From positions 1 through 64,000 of the forward strand of contig JAURJU010000048.1 of NCBI GenBank assembly GCA_030832085.1: a stretch of 64,000 nt of DNA, in the 5' to 3' direction. Below, piece after piece: positions 9,216-19,026 of the stretch. Every line of letters begins with the position of its first letter. Positions within the stretch are counted from its first letter, which is position 1. Made by a program: the position numbers and the translations under genes. This stretch comes from Chitinophagales bacterium (GTDB lineage: Bacteria; Bacteroidota; Bacteroidia; Chitinophagales; Chitinophagaceae). Under the pieces are notes generated by a model. It did not search any database, was not told the DNA's origin, and was given only the letters and a program-made list of their open reading frames with translations.

Positions 9216-10868
9216 ATGCTAGAAAGGCTGTTTATTCAAAATTATGCCATCATTTCCCAATTGGAAGTTTCGTTTTCAAACGGATTGGTGATCATTACCG
9301 GGGAGACGGGTGCAGGAAAGAGCATTGTCTTGGGGGCATTGGGTTTGGCATTGGGCGACAGGGCAGACAATACCCAGGTTCGGGAAAAGGAAAAGAAGAC
9401 TGTGGTTGAGGCATCTTTCAGGGTAAAGGTTTCAGATGCATTGCGGCGCATTTATACTGATGCAGACATTGAGGTGGATGATGAAATTATTCTTCGAAGG
9501 GAAATTCAAGCTTCAGGAAAGTCAAGGGCATTTGTCAATGATACTCCTGTCAGCCTTGCACAGCTTCAACAACTTTCATCCCAGTTGGTGGATCTTCACC
9601 AACAATTTGATACACTTGAATTGGGGGATAAGCAGTTTCAAAGGATGTTGCTGGATGCCAGGGCGGGTTGCCTTTTGCAAATGGCTGAATATACCGGGGT
9701 GTTTGGACAACTTGTTGGTATTCAAAAAAAGATCGCAGATCTGAATGCATTGATTCAGAAAGCCCAACAGGAAAGGGATTACAAGCTTTTTCTTTTGAAT
9801 GAGTTGGAGGATTTGAATTGGCAGGATGGCGAAGCAAAGTCCATAGAGGAAGAGCTGAATCTCCTTTCACATGCAGACCAAATCAGGGCGGGTATTGGCA
9901 AGATGGGTTTTGTGCTGAATGAGGGCGAGCAGCCAATCATCCCGCAGATAAAGTCAATGGCAACACAGTTGCAGGCCCTTTCGAACCATCATCCGGCCCT
10001 AGCTGGAATGGTTTCCAGACTCCTGTCCGTGCATGTTGAAATCAAGGACATTGCTGGTGAATTGGAGTCCCTGTTGGATGGCATAGTGATCGATGATAAA
10101 CGAATGGACCAATTGAATGAAAGGCTGGCAGTTGCACAACGCTTGGCCAAGAAACATGGATTGGCGGCTGTTGACCAGTTGGTTGAACAAAGATTTGCAT
10201 TGTCGACCGACATGACAAAATTCGAACATTCACAAGATGAATTGTCTGGGTTGAAAAAACAGTTTGATCTTGTTCAGGCTGAAGCATCCATGCTGGCCAA
10301 TGTGCTGCACGAAAAAAGAAAATTGCAGATCCCATTGCTGGAGTCAGATGCCAATGCATTGCTGAAAAGGGTGGGTATGCCCAACGCAGATTTGAAAATC
10401 GATCTTAAAATACGTGAACTGTCCCATTCCGGGATTGACGAAGTTTCATTCTTGTTCGATGCCAACAAGAGTGGAAGACATGAGCCTTTGCACAAAGTAG
10501 CCAGTGGTGGTGAACTGAGCAGGCTGATGTTGGTGCTAAAATCACTTGTCGCAAGTTCTTTGGAAATGCCTACCATGATTTTTGACGAGATCGATAGTGG
10601 TATAAGCGGGGAGGCAGCAAAACAAGTGGGCATGCTGATGGAAGACTTGGCCGTATCGCATCAACTTGTTGCCATTACCCACCAACCGCAAATTGCAGCC
10701 CGCGCTGACCAGCATCTCTTTGTTTTCAAACATCAGGAGAACGGAAACATTTCCACGGGCATCAGGGTTCTTGATCAGCCCGCGCAGGCAATGGCCATTG
10801 CCCAAATGCTGGCAGGAGAAAATCCAAGTGAAGCAGCGCTTGCTTCTGCTAGGGAGATGATGAAATGA
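9216..10868 (+). CDS. recN: DNA repair protein RecN
   Basis: MLERLFIQNYAIISQLEVSFSNGLVIITGETGAGKSIVLGAL; VASGGELSRLMLVLK; FDEIDSGISGEAA. Start 9216 preferred (TACTTTTG box 4 nt upstream). Confidence 0.96.
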   Translation: MLERLFIQNYAIISQLEVSFSNGLVIITGETGAGKSIVLGALGLALGDRADNTQVREKEKKTVVEASFRVKVSDALRRIYTDADIEVDDEIILRREIQASGKSRAFVNDTPVSLAQLQQLSSQLVDLHQQFDTLELGDKQFQRMLLDARAGCLLQMAEYTGVFGQLVGIQKKIADLNALIQKAQQERDYKLFLLNELEDLNWQDGEAKSIEEELNLLSHADQIRAGIGKMGFVLNEGEQPIIPQIKSMATQLQALSNHHPALAGMVSRLLSVHVEIKDIAGELESLLDGIVIDDKRMDQLNERLAVAQRLAKKHGLAAVDQLVEQRFALSTDMTKFEHSQDELSGLKKQFDLVQAEASMLANVLHEKRKLQIPLLESDANALLKRVGMPNADLKIDLKIRELSHSGIDEVSFLFDANKSGRHEPLHKVASGGELSRLMLVLKSLVASSLEMPTMIFDEIDSGISGEAAKQVGMLMEDLAVSHQLVAITHQPQIAARADQHLFVFKHQENGNISTGIRVLDQPAQAMAIAQMLAGENPSEAALASAREMMK

Positions 10869-10955
10869 TCCAACCTGCCTCCCCTCTTGAGGCTTGTGGG
10901 CTGAAGAACTGGAGGTTCAACTATTTCCCTATATTTGCCCCCAAATCTATCCGAC

Positions 10956-11768
10956 ATGTCCAATCAACTGCTCAAAGGAAAAAAAGGAATCATATTCGGC
11001 GCACTGGATGAAAAATCCATTGCCTGGAAAACCGCGCTTGAATGCCATGCACAAGGCGCACAAATTGTATTGTCCAATGCTCCTATCGCCTTGAGAATGG
11101 GGGAGATCAACAAACTGTCTGAGCAAATCAACGCCCCGGTCATTGGTGCGGACGTAACCAACATGGATGACCTCAGAAATCTTTTTGCAGAGAGCATGAA
11201 ACATTTTGGAGGTGGGGTGGATTTTATCCTTCATTCTATTGGAATGAGCCTGAACCTGAGAAAAGGAAAAGGGTATACTGAAATAGACTATGGTTTCAAC
11301 CAGAAGACACTGGACATTTCTGCCATGTCGCTTCACCGCGTTTTGCGCACAGCCTGGGACATGGATGCCTTGAACGAATGGGGCAGCGTTGTGGCACTCA
11401 CCTACATCGCAGCACAACGTGTTTTCCCTGATTACAATGAGATGGCTGACGCAAAGGCCTTGTTGGAAAGTGTCACACGAAGCTTTGGATACCACTATGG
11501 CGTCAAGAAAAAAGTGAGGATCAATACAATTTCACAATCGCCTACTCGTACAACTGCTGGAAGTGGCGTAAAGGGCTTTGATGGTTTTGTGAACTATGCT
11601 GAAAAAATGAGTCCTTTGGGAAATGCTTCAGGAGAGGATTGTGCCAATTATTGTGTTACTCTGTTTTCGGACATGACCAGAATGGTGACCATGCAAAACC
11701 TTTTCCATGACGGAGGATTTTCATTCACTGGTGTTACGCAGGCCGTGATTGAACAAATGGAAAAATAA
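10956..11768 (+). CDS. fabI: Enoyl-ACP reductase FabI
   Basis: MSNQLLKGKKGIIFGALDEKSIAWKTALE; SIGMSLNLRKGKGY; SDR fold. ORF start 10935 overlaps a TATATTTG promoter box (10930..10937), so the 10956 ATG is preferred. Confidence 0.93.
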   Translation: MSNQLLKGKKGIIFGALDEKSIAWKTALECHAQGAQIVLSNAPIALRMGEINKLSEQINAPVIGADVTNMDDLRNLFAESMKHFGGGVDFILHSIGMSLNLRKGKGYTEIDYGFNQKTLDISAMSLHRVLRTAWDMDALNEWGSVVALTYIAAQRVFPDYNEMADAKALLESVTRSFGYHYGVKKKVRINTISQSPTRTTAGSGVKGFDGFVNYAEKMSPLGNASGEDCANYCVTLFSDMTRMVTMQNLFHDGGFSFTGVTQAVIEQMEK

Positions 11769-11771
11769 ATC

Positions 11772-12029
11772 ATGCAAATGAAGTGGAGGGACTATTTGGG
11801 ATACATTGGCGTTGTAACAGGTTCCTTGACTTTTGTTCCCCAGGTGTACATGGCTTGGAAAACCAGGTCTGTAGGAGACCTTTCCCTATGGATGATCCTG
11901 ATTCTCCTGTTGAATGTAATCATATGGCTGGTCTACGGGGTTACCGGAAAAGACAAAGCGATGATCCTTGCAAATTCAATCATTTTGGTGCTTTCACTTC
12001 TCATGCTATATTTCAAGCTAACATTCTGA
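11772..12029 (+). CDS. SemiSWEET-type (PQ-loop/MtN3) small sugar transporter
   Basis: 85 aa, three TM helices, GVVTGSLTFVPQVYMAWKTRSVGDLSLWMILILLLNVIIWLVYG. Confidence 0.85.
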   Translation: MQMKWRDYLGYIGVVTGSLTFVPQVYMAWKTRSVGDLSLWMILILLLNVIIWLVYGVTGKDKAMILANSIILVLSLLMLYFKLTF

Positions 12030-12030
12030 T

Positions 12031-12067
12031 AACGAGAAATGCCACCCGAAGGGTGGCATTTCTCGTT
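12031..12067. terminator. Perfect inverted repeat, probable bidirectional terminator
   Basis: AACGAGAAATGCCACCC-GAA-GGGTGGCATTTCTCGTT: 17-bp perfect stem, 3-nt loop, between convergent genes. Confidence 0.85.
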
Positions 12068-12078
12068 ACTGAAATATT

Positions 12079-12300
12079 TTAATATTCATCCTCGTTGAAG
12101 AAGAAGTCATCCTGGCTGGGATAATCAGGCCAGATGTCATCAATCCCCTCAAAGATATCTCCTTCATCTTCCAGCTCCTGAAGGTTTTCAATCACCTCAA
12201 TGGGTGCTCCGCTCCTGATGGAATAATCGATCAGTTCATCCTTGGTTGCAGGCCAAGGTGCGTCTTCTAAATATGATGCCAATTCGAGTGTCCAGAACAT
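12079..12300 (-). CDS. DUF2795 domain-containing protein
   Basis: MFWTLELASYLEDAPWPATKDELIDYSIRSGAPIEVIENLQEL...; acidic C-terminus; start at 12300 fits the family. Confidence 0.88.
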   Translation of the reverse strand: MFWTLELASYLEDAPWPATKDELIDYSIRSGAPIEVIENLQELEDEGDIFEGIDDIWPDYPSQDDFFFNEDEY

Positions 12301-12425
12301 AGGGGTATGTTTTAGAATTTCGGCAAATGTAATGGTTAATTTGATATATCCAAATCCCAAGATATCAACAGAATTACGCAATGGTAAACTGTAGTTTGGT
12401 TAACTTTATAGTAAATTTTCCATAG

Positions 12426-13079
12426 ATGCTGGAAGGGAAAGGCATTGTTAAGTTTTATGGCAACCTTGAAGTGCTCAAAGGAGTTGACATCTCCATTGGA
12501 AAAGGTGAAATCGTCAGTATAGTCGGGTCCTCTGGCGCTGGGAAAACTACTTTACTTCACATTTTGGGAACATTGGATCAGCCAGACCAGGGAGAATTGT
12601 ATTACGAGGGAAAACGGATGGATCAACTGAAGGGCAGAGCGCTGGCCAAATTCAGGAACCGGAACATTGGTTTTGTTTTTCAGTTTCATCATTTGCTTCC
12701 AGAATTTTCTGCTTTGGAGAACATTTGTATGCCCGGTTGGATTGCCGGAGAAAAAAGCAATGCATTGGAAAAGAAGGCGATTGCATTGATGGAACGACTA
12801 GGGGTGGCTGATCGTGCAGAACACAAGCCTTCAGCACTTTCTGGCGGAGAGCAGCAACGTGTTGCAGTAGCGCGTGCCCTGATCAACGGGCCAGGAATTG
12901 TTTTTGCCGATGAACCTACTGGTAACCTTGATTCCACCAATGCAACTTCATTGCACAAGCTTTTTCAGCAACTCAGGGATGAAATGAACCAGACTTTTGT
13001 TATCGTAACACACAATGAGGAATTGGCAGCCATGAGCGACAGGATCGTTCACCTCAAGGATGGAAGATGGGGCAACTGA
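12426..13079 (+). CDS. ABC transporter ATP-binding protein, LolD-like
   Basis: Walker [34 protein letters not shown], Walker [12 protein letters not shown]. Confidence 0.9.
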   Translation: MLEGKGIVKFYGNLEVLKGVDISIGKGEIVSIVGSSGAGKTTLLHILGTLDQPDQGELYYEGKRMDQLKGRALAKFRNRNIGFVFQFHHLLPEFSALENICMPGWIAGEKSNALEKKAIALMERLGVADRAEHKPSALSGGEQQRVAVARALINGPGIVFADEPTGNLDSTNATSLHKLFQQLRDEMNQTFVIVTHNEELAAMSDRIVHLKDGRWGN

Positions 13080-13081
13080 AA

Positions 13082-13636
13082 CTATATCCTGGGTTTCCAG
13101 GGTATTTCTTCCGCATTGAGCGCACGGGCAACATACCTTCCCAACATGAATAGGTAATCGCTTAGCCTGTTGATGTATTGTACAATAAGGTTGTCTTGTG
13201 GTTCATCTGAAGAAAGCAGGGCAACTACAAGCCTTTCGGTTCTTCTGCACACACAACGGGCAATATGGATATGTGAAACTGTTGGGTGCCCACCAGGCAG
13301 AATAAAAAATTGTAATGGCGCTAGCGTTGCATCCATTTTATCCATTTCCTGTTCTAGAAAAAGGACATCTTCCGGTGTAAGGTCTGGAATTTTCATTTTT
13401 GTATCCTTGTCCGGATCGCATGCAAGGGCCGAGCCAATGGTAAACAGCCTGTCTTGCAATTCTTTGAGGGTGTTTTTTATGTTTTCATCAGTAATGAGAT
13501 CCCTGCAAAGCCCGATGTTTGCGTTCAGCTCATCCACAGTGCCATATGCCTCAATCCTTTCATGGGATTTCAATACCTTGGTTCCTCCAATCAGTGAAGT
13601 TGTTCCCCTGTCACCCGTCTTGGTATAGATTTTCAT
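13082..13636 (-). CDS. Cob(I)yrinic acid a,c-diamide adenosyltransferase (PduO/ATR type)
   Basis: MKIYTKTGDRGTTSLIGGTKVLKSHERIEAYGTVDELNANIG; CRRTERLVVAL; YINRLSDYLFMLGRY. Confidence 0.94.
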   Translation of the reverse strand: MKIYTKTGDRGTTSLIGGTKVLKSHERIEAYGTVDELNANIGLCRDLITDENIKNTLKELQDRLFTIGSALACDPDKDTKMKIPDLTPEDVLFLEQEMDKMDATLAPLQFFILPGGHPTVSHIHIARCVCRRTERLVVALLSSDEPQDNLIVQYINRLSDYLFMLGRYVARALNAEEIPWKPRI

Positions 13637-13708
13637 TGCCATCTTCACGTATTGTTTAGAGGATAATGTGACAATGGCAAATTTTGTTCGCTGGGAAGCT
13701 GTTTTTTT

Positions 13709-14413
13709 TTAAACAACGCTGGATGCGTCCTTTCTTTTGTCGCTTTCCAAGACGCCATCCCTCAGACGGATTACCCTTTTTGCGTAATTGGAGATGTCTT
13801 CCTCATGTGTAACGAGTACAACCGTATTGCCTTCATCATGGATTTTGGCAAAGATGTTCATGATTTCATAGGAAGTTTTTGTGTCCAGGTTTCCCGTGGG
13901 TTCATCTGCCAGGATGATGGACGGGTTGTTGACCAAGGCCCTTGCGATGGCGACCCGCTGGCATTGTCCGCCGGAAAGTTCATTGGGTTTATGGTGGCTT
14001 CTGTCCATCAGATCTACTTTTCTCAACACTTCCTGTGCCATTTCCGTTCTCGTCTTTTTGTTGATGCCTGCATACACGAGCGGCAGTGCCACATTTTCCA
14101 AGGCCGTCAACCGGGGCAACAGGTTGAACTGTTGAAAAACGAAACCAATTTCTTTGTTCCTGATATCGGCCAGGTCATTGTCCAACATTGTGCTGACATC
14201 ATGTCCGTTCAAGACATACTTGCCAGCAGATGGGGAATCCAGGCAGCCGAGGATGTTCATCAGCGTACTCTTGCCAGACCCTGATGGCCCCATCAGCGCC
14301 ACATATTCGTTCCGCAGTATATCAAGGGAAATGCCTTTCAGCACCTGAAGCTCCTGTTTGCCCATGATATAGCTTTTCTTGATCTCTTCAAGGTGTATGA
14401 CTGAATCAGACAT
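13709..14413 (-). CDS. ABC transporter ATP-binding protein (MacB/LolD-like)
   Basis: [55 protein letters not shown]. Confidence 0.92.
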   Translation of the reverse strand: MSDSVIHLEEIKKSYIMGKQELQVLKGISLDILRNEYVALMGPSGSGKSTLMNILGCLDSPSAGKYVLNGHDVSTMLDNDLADIRNKEIGFVFQQFNLLPRLTALENVALPLVYAGINKKTRTEMAQEVLRKVDLMDRSHHKPNELSGGQCQRVAIARALVNNPSIILADEPTGNLDTKTSYEIMNIFAKIHDEGNTVVLVTHEEDISNYAKRVIRLRDGVLESDKRKDASSVV

Positions 14414-14417
14414 GGTA

Positions 14418-14708
14418 TTATTTTTTGATCACCTTGGGTACAGTGAAAAACTGCCCTTCAGCGGATGGTGCATTCTTTAGGGCAGTTGCATTGTCAATGG
14501 AACCCTTGATTTCGTCCTCACGAAGCATGTTACCCTCCACACACATGTGTGTGAGTGGTGCAATTCCTGTAGTATCAATCTCATTCAACTTGTCAACAAA
14601 ACCAATCATCTGTTCCAGGTCTTGTTGGATTGCATCGATTTCATGGTCGTTGAATTCCAACTTGGAAAGTTCTGCTAGTTTTTTCGTCATTTCCCTGTTT
14701 AGCTCCAT
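14418..14708 (-). CDS. gatC: Asp-tRNA(Asn)/Glu-tRNA(Gln) amidotransferase subunit C
   Basis: [44 protein letters not shown]. Confidence 0.93.
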   Translation of the reverse strand: MELNREMTKKLAELSKLEFNDHEIDAIQQDLEQMIGFVDKLNEIDTTGIAPLTHMCVEGNMLREDEIKGSIDNATALKNAPSAEGQFFTVPKVIKK

Positions 14709-14724
14709 TGGTAATGTTTCAACA

Positions 14725-14732
14725 CAAATTTA
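14725..14732 (-). promoter_or_regulatory. TAnnTTTG -7 box (TAAATTTG) upstream of gatC
   Basis: Reverse complement of caaattta; 16 nt from gatC ATG. Confidence 0.5.
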
Positions 14733-14813
14733 ATTCATTTCAAGCCATGAGATGCATTTTATTGATGAATGGAACGGGTTTCGGCCTTGCTTCATCGCCT
14801 CCTTTACATTTAT

Positions 14814-14821
14814 TATCTTTG
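14814..14821 (+). promoter_or_regulatory. TAnnTTTG -7 box (TATCTTTG), 4 nt before trpS ATG
   Basis: TATCTTTG-cacg-ATG. Confidence 0.7.
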
Positions 14822-14825
14822 CACG

Positions 14826-15827
14826 ATGAAAAACGGGAACGCAATCGTTATGAGTGGAATCAGGCCCACGGGGTTCCTCCACCTTGGCAACTATTTTGGC
14901 GCCATGCGCAATTATGTAAAGTTGCAGGAAGAATATACCTGTTATTTTATGGTGGCAGATCTCCATGCCCTGACCACGCATCCCGACACCCGGGAATTGA
15001 AGGATAATGTACACAGGGTGTTGGCCGAGAACATTGCTTCTGGCATCGATCCTCAAAAGGCCGCCCTATACTGTCAGAGCCACGTGCGTGAAACTGCAGA
15101 ATTGTACCTCTACCTGAACATGTTGGCTTACCTGGGGGAGCTCGAGAAAACAACAACCTTCAAGGATAAGGCAAGGCAACAACCTGACAATATCAATGCC
15201 GGGCTGCTTACTTACCCGGTTCTGCAAACCGCGGATATCATCCTCCACAGAGCAACATGGGTGCCTGTAGGTAAAGACCAGGAACAGCACCTTGAAATGG
15301 CACGCAACTTTGTGAAACGTTTCAACCACCGCTATGGGGATGTTTTTCCAGAGCCACTTGCTTATAATTTTGGAGACGACCTTGTAAAGGTGCCAAGCCT
15401 TGATGGTTCAGGTAAAATGAGCAAAAGTGAAAACCAACTGGCCACACTCTACCTGGCAGATTCGGATGATACGATCAGAAAAAAGGTCATGAAGGCAAAA
15501 ACGGATGGTGGTCCGACCGAACCCCATTCACCCAAACCCGATTACATAGAAAATATTTTTCAATTGATGCGCCTTGTAAGCAAGGATGAAGTTATTTCCA
15601 CATTTGAATCTGCTTATGAAAACTGCAGCATTCGTTATGGCGACATGAAAAAGCAACTGGCCGAAGACATGGTGGCTTTTATTGCTCCCATCAGAGAAAG
15701 GGCTGAATCCATCAGGAATGATACCAGATACCTTGAGGATGTCATGGAAATGGGAGCAGATAAGGCAAGGGCCAGCGCTGCTGCAACAATGGATCTTGTG
15801 AGGAATGCAATGGGTTTGGTTTATTGA
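14826..15827 (+). CDS. trpS: Tryptophan--tRNA ligase
   Basis: SGIRPTGFLHLGNYFGAMRN (HIGH-like) and GSGKMSKSENQ (KMSKS). Confidence 0.97.
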   Translation: MKNGNAIVMSGIRPTGFLHLGNYFGAMRNYVKLQEEYTCYFMVADLHALTTHPDTRELKDNVHRVLAENIASGIDPQKAALYCQSHVRETAELYLYLNMLAYLGELEKTTTFKDKARQQPDNINAGLLTYPVLQTADIILHRATWVPVGKDQEQHLEMARNFVKRFNHRYGDVFPEPLAYNFGDDLVKVPSLDGSGKMSKSENQLATLYLADSDDTIRKKVMKAKTDGGPTEPHSPKPDYIENIFQLMRLVSKDEVISTFESAYENCSIRYGDMKKQLAEDMVAFIAPIRERAESIRNDTRYLEDVMEMGADKARASAAATMDLVRNAMGLVY

Positions 15828-15880
15828 AAATGAATATGTACTTTGTTTGCCGGTTGTTTGCCGGATAGAACCAGAAAATT

Positions 15881-16516
15881 ATGGCCAAAGCTAGAAAACC
15901 AAAACACGTTGCAATTGCAGGGAACATTGGAGCTGGGAAGACCACCCTTACTGAAATGCTCAGCAAGCACTACAAATGGATACCCCAGTTTGAGGATGTA
16001 GACCAGAATCCCTATCTCTTTGACTTTTATGAAGACATGCCAAGGTGGAGTTTCAACCTTCAAATCTATTTTCTCAACAGCCGCCTGAACCAGTTGATTG
16101 AGATCAGCAGAGGAACCGAAACAGTAATCCAGGACAGGACCATATATGAGGATGCATACATATTTGCGCCAAACCTTCATGAAATGGGCCTGATGAGCAA
16201 GCGTGATTTTGAAAATTATTTTGATTTTTTCCAGAACCTGCGTCAAATGGTCAAGCCTCCTGATCTCATGATCTACTTGCAGGCATCTGTGCCCACCTTG
16301 GTTGGTCAAATCCAAAAAAGAGGAAGGGAATACGAAGAAAACATCCGGTTGGACTACTTGAAAAAGCTGAATGAATATTACAACAAATGGGTTGAAGGAT
16401 ACAAGGAAGGCCCTTTGCTCATCATCAATGTAGACAAAACCAAATTCGTGGAAAACGAGGAGCACCTTGGTGAAATCATCGCCAAGATTGATGCTGAACT
16501 CTACGGATTGTTCTAG
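15881..16516 (+). CDS. Deoxynucleoside kinase family protein
   Basis: HVAIAGNIGAGKTTLTEMLSKHY, WSFNLQIYFLNSRL, IQDRTIYEDAYIFA. Confidence 0.93.
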   Translation: MAKARKPKHVAIAGNIGAGKTTLTEMLSKHYKWIPQFEDVDQNPYLFDFYEDMPRWSFNLQIYFLNSRLNQLIEISRGTETVIQDRTIYEDAYIFAPNLHEMGLMSKRDFENYFDFFQNLRQMVKPPDLMIYLQASVPTLVGQIQKRGREYEENIRLDYLKKLNEYYNKWVEGYKEGPLLIINVDKTKFVENEEHLGEIIAKIDAELYGLF

Positions 16517-17358
16517 ATGCCCTCCATAAACATATCCAGTTTTTCCGGAACGCTTGTCTGGTGAATTGTCAAAGATGCCTTGATCAATTGTACCACAGCT
16601 GCTTTTCCTTTATCCCCAAGCGAAAGGGAAAAGTCATTTACGTAGAGTTCGATATGGTTGCGCATCACCTCCTGGCTCATTTCTTTTGCATTTTCTGTTA
16701 CAAAGGATGGCAATGAACTGCTGTTTTGATGGGCGTATTCCAGGCTTCTCCTGATGACCCTGTTGATGGAAAGGGTCAGGGTAGGATCAAAATCCCGCCT
16801 TGCCAAGATTCCACCCAACGGAATCGGACATCCTGTATTGGCCTCCCAAAGATCTCCCAGGTCTGCAACCTTGTGCAATCCTTTCTGATGATATGTGAAG
16901 CGGTTTTCATGGATGATAACACCTGCATCGACTTGCCCATTCAGCACCATGTCTTCAATGGCATGGAAGGGGACAAATACCTTGTGCTTGATCCTTGGGT
17001 AGGCCATGGAGAACAGCAGGTGTGCAGTGGTGTTGATCCCCGGAAGCGCAACCCTTGTATTTGGGCCCATCAGTTGCTCTTGATAATTTATGTTTTTGGT
17101 GATGAACAGCGGACCAACACCTTTTCCCAAAGCCCCTCCGGCATCCAGGATCCTGTAATGATGCAAAAGTTGAAATACCGCACCATAGCTGACTTTGGAG
17201 ATGTCAAGTGTTTGTGCAATGGCAAGCTTGTTCAGGGTTTCAACATCTTCCAGGTGCGGAATGAATTCCAGCCCTTCAGTGTCAATCTTACCATGCAGCA
17301 TTGCATCAAAAATATAGGTATCGTTAGGACAAGGTGAAATTCCCAGGCTTAGTTTCAT
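16513..17358 (-). CDS. mqnD: 1,4-dihydroxy-6-naphthoate synthase (futalosine menaquinone pathway)
   Basis: LSLGISPCPNDTYIFDAMLHGKIDTEGLEF; overlaps the mqnB end by 4 nt. Confidence 0.95.
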   Translation of the reverse strand: MKLSLGISPCPNDTYIFDAMLHGKIDTEGLEFIPHLEDVETLNKLAIAQTLDISKVSYGAVFQLLHHYRILDAGGALGKGVGPLFITKNINYQEQLMGPNTRVALPGINTTAHLLFSMAYPRIKHKVFVPFHAIEDMVLNGQVDAGVIIHENRFTYHQKGLHKVADLGDLWEANTGCPIPLGGILARRDFDPTLTLSINRVIRRSLEYAHQNSSSLPSFVTENAKEMSQEVMRNHIELYVNDFSLSLGDKGKAAVVQLIKASLTIHQTSVPEKLDMFMEGI

Positions 17359-18005
17359 GGTTGGTCAATCTTGCTGATGAAGCTGATGCAAGCGGCAGTT
17401 GCTGCACCAAGCGATTCCTTTATTTTCCATTTTGATTTATCCCTTTCTCCAACCATGTTGGAGATTCCCCTGATCTGCATGAAAGGAATTTGTTGAAGGG
17501 AACATGTGTAATGAAGTGCTGCGCCTTCCATGGATTCGATGTCTGAATGGTAGGCGTTTTTGAAAAGAGAAATTCTTTCTGGGGAGCTGCTGATTTCGTT
17601 GACGGAAACTGCCCTGACAGCAGGAATACCAATAGCACTGAGCAATTCGACATGGGGGTTCACTACAGCCCCATCTTCATAAGGGACGATATTTTTACCG
17701 GCCAACCCCAATTCAAAAACATCACGGTATCCGCCATTTTCATGTACGCCCATGTCAGCGATGATTTCCCGCTCAACCACAACGGCTGTCCCAGGCGGCA
17801 GTTCTTCTCTGAAACTTCCTGCAATGCCAATTTGCAGGATCATGTCAGGCTTTGAAAGGGAAATTTCCTGCATGATGGAATAGGCTGAGGGCAACATTCC
17901 AACCCCTGTGACCAGTGTCCTGACCTTCCTGTCAAGCATGTCAGTAGAACCATGGCGGATACCAGACAGTTCGATTTCAGTGGCTGCAACGACCAGGATG
18001 TTCAT
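17355..18005 (-). CDS. mqnB: Futalosine hydrolase
   Basis: Nucleoside phosphorylase fold: LVTGVGMLPSAYSIM, QIGIAGSF, DIESMEGAALHYTC; adjacent to mqnD. Confidence 0.93.
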   Translation of the reverse strand: MNILVVAATEIELSGIRHGSTDMLDRKVRTLVTGVGMLPSAYSIMQEISLSKPDMILQIGIAGSFREELPPGTAVVVEREIIADMGVHENGGYRDVFELGLAGKNIVPYEDGAVVNPHVELLSAIGIPAVRAVSVNEISSSPERISLFKNAYHSDIESMEGAALHYTCSLQQIPFMQIRGISNMVGERDKSKWKIKESLGAATAACISFISKIDQP

Positions 18006-18090
18006 GCTGCAAAGTTCATCAATTCTGTGGAATCCTATTCAAAATTGAGGGTTGATTCAGATTTGAATGGGATTTTTTGATATTGCTGCT

Positions 18091-18098
18091 TAACTTTG
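18091..18098 (+). promoter_or_regulatory. TAnnTTTG -7 box (TAACTTTG) upstream of the first PTPS-family gene
   Basis: TAACTTTG, 16 nt before ATG 18115. Confidence 0.55.
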
Positions 18099-18114
18099 CA
18101 ACCCTAACTAGCAT

Positions 18115-18531
18115 ATGCCAACATTTTATTTGACCAGACGGGAACATTTCAACGCAGCCCACAAGCTGTACAATCCCCAATGGAGCAGGGAAAAGAACGA
18201 TGAGGTTTTTGGAAAATGCGCCAATGAAAATTGGCATGGCCATAATTTTGAACTTTTTGTAACTGTCAAAGGCCCTACAGATCCTGAAACGGGATTCATC
18301 GTTGATGCAAAATTGTTGAGCAGGATCATCAAAGAATTTGTGGTGGACGTGCTCGATCACCGCAACCTCAACCTTGATGTTCCTTTCATGGAAGGGAAAA
18401 TTTGTTCTATCGAGAACCTTGTTTTTGAAATATGGGGACAATTGGCCCCGGAAATGCCCGCTGGCGTAACCTTGCATTGCATCCGTTTGGTGGAAACGCC
18501 AAGAATTTATGTTGAATATTTTGGAGAGTAG
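18115..18531 (+). CDS. 6-pyruvoyl-tetrahydropterin synthase / 6-carboxytetrahydropterin synthase family (paralog 1)
   Basis: REHFNAAHKL, GKCANENWHGHNFE, LDHRNLNLDVPF, VETPRIYVEY. Confidence 0.93.
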   Translation: MPTFYLTRREHFNAAHKLYNPQWSREKNDEVFGKCANENWHGHNFELFVTVKGPTDPETGFIVDAKLLSRIIKEFVVDVLDHRNLNLDVPFMEGKICSIENLVFEIWGQLAPEMPAGVTLHCIRLVETPRIYVEYFGE

Positions 18532-18599
18532 CCTCTCCACCTGTAAACAATGCCTCCTTTATTGCGTTAGGAACCTCTAAACATTTAACTTTAGGGGCT

Positions 18600-19022
18600 A
18601 TGGGCGAAAAAGTTGCAGTATACAGGGAAGAGCATTTCAATGCGGCACATCGGTTGAACAACCCGTCATGGAGCATAGAACAAAATAAACTTGTTTTTGG
18701 TAAATGCAACCTTCCAAATTACCATGGCCACAACTATGTTTTGATTGTAAAGGTCGTTGGAGAAGTTGATCCGCAAACTGGATATGTGATCGACATGAAA
18801 GTTCTCTCTGATTTGATATCAGCACATGTTCTTCAGCAGTTTGACCACAAGAACCTCAACCTTGACGTACCTGCTTTTTCTAACCTCAATCCATCTGCTG
18901 AAAACATAGCGATTGTGATCTTTGGAATATTGCGCCCACTGATCAATGAACATTTAGACCTCCAGGTACGTTTATATGAAACTCCCAGAAATTTTGTGGA
19001 GTACCCCTATCAATTAAAATAA
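18600..19022 (+). CDS. 6-pyruvoyl-tetrahydropterin synthase / 6-carboxytetrahydropterin synthase family (paralog 2)
   Basis: [65 protein letters not shown]. Confidence 0.93.
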   Translation: MGEKVAVYREEHFNAAHRLNNPSWSIEQNKLVFGKCNLPNYHGHNYVLIVKVVGEVDPQTGYVIDMKVLSDLISAHVLQQFDHKNLNLDVPAFSNLNPSAENIAIVIFGILRPLINEHLDLQVRLYETPRNFVEYPYQLK

Positions 19023-19026
19023 ACTT

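Noticed and set aside
15821-16465. 214-aa minus-strand ORF
   Set aside because: Shadow of the deoxynucleoside kinase gene.
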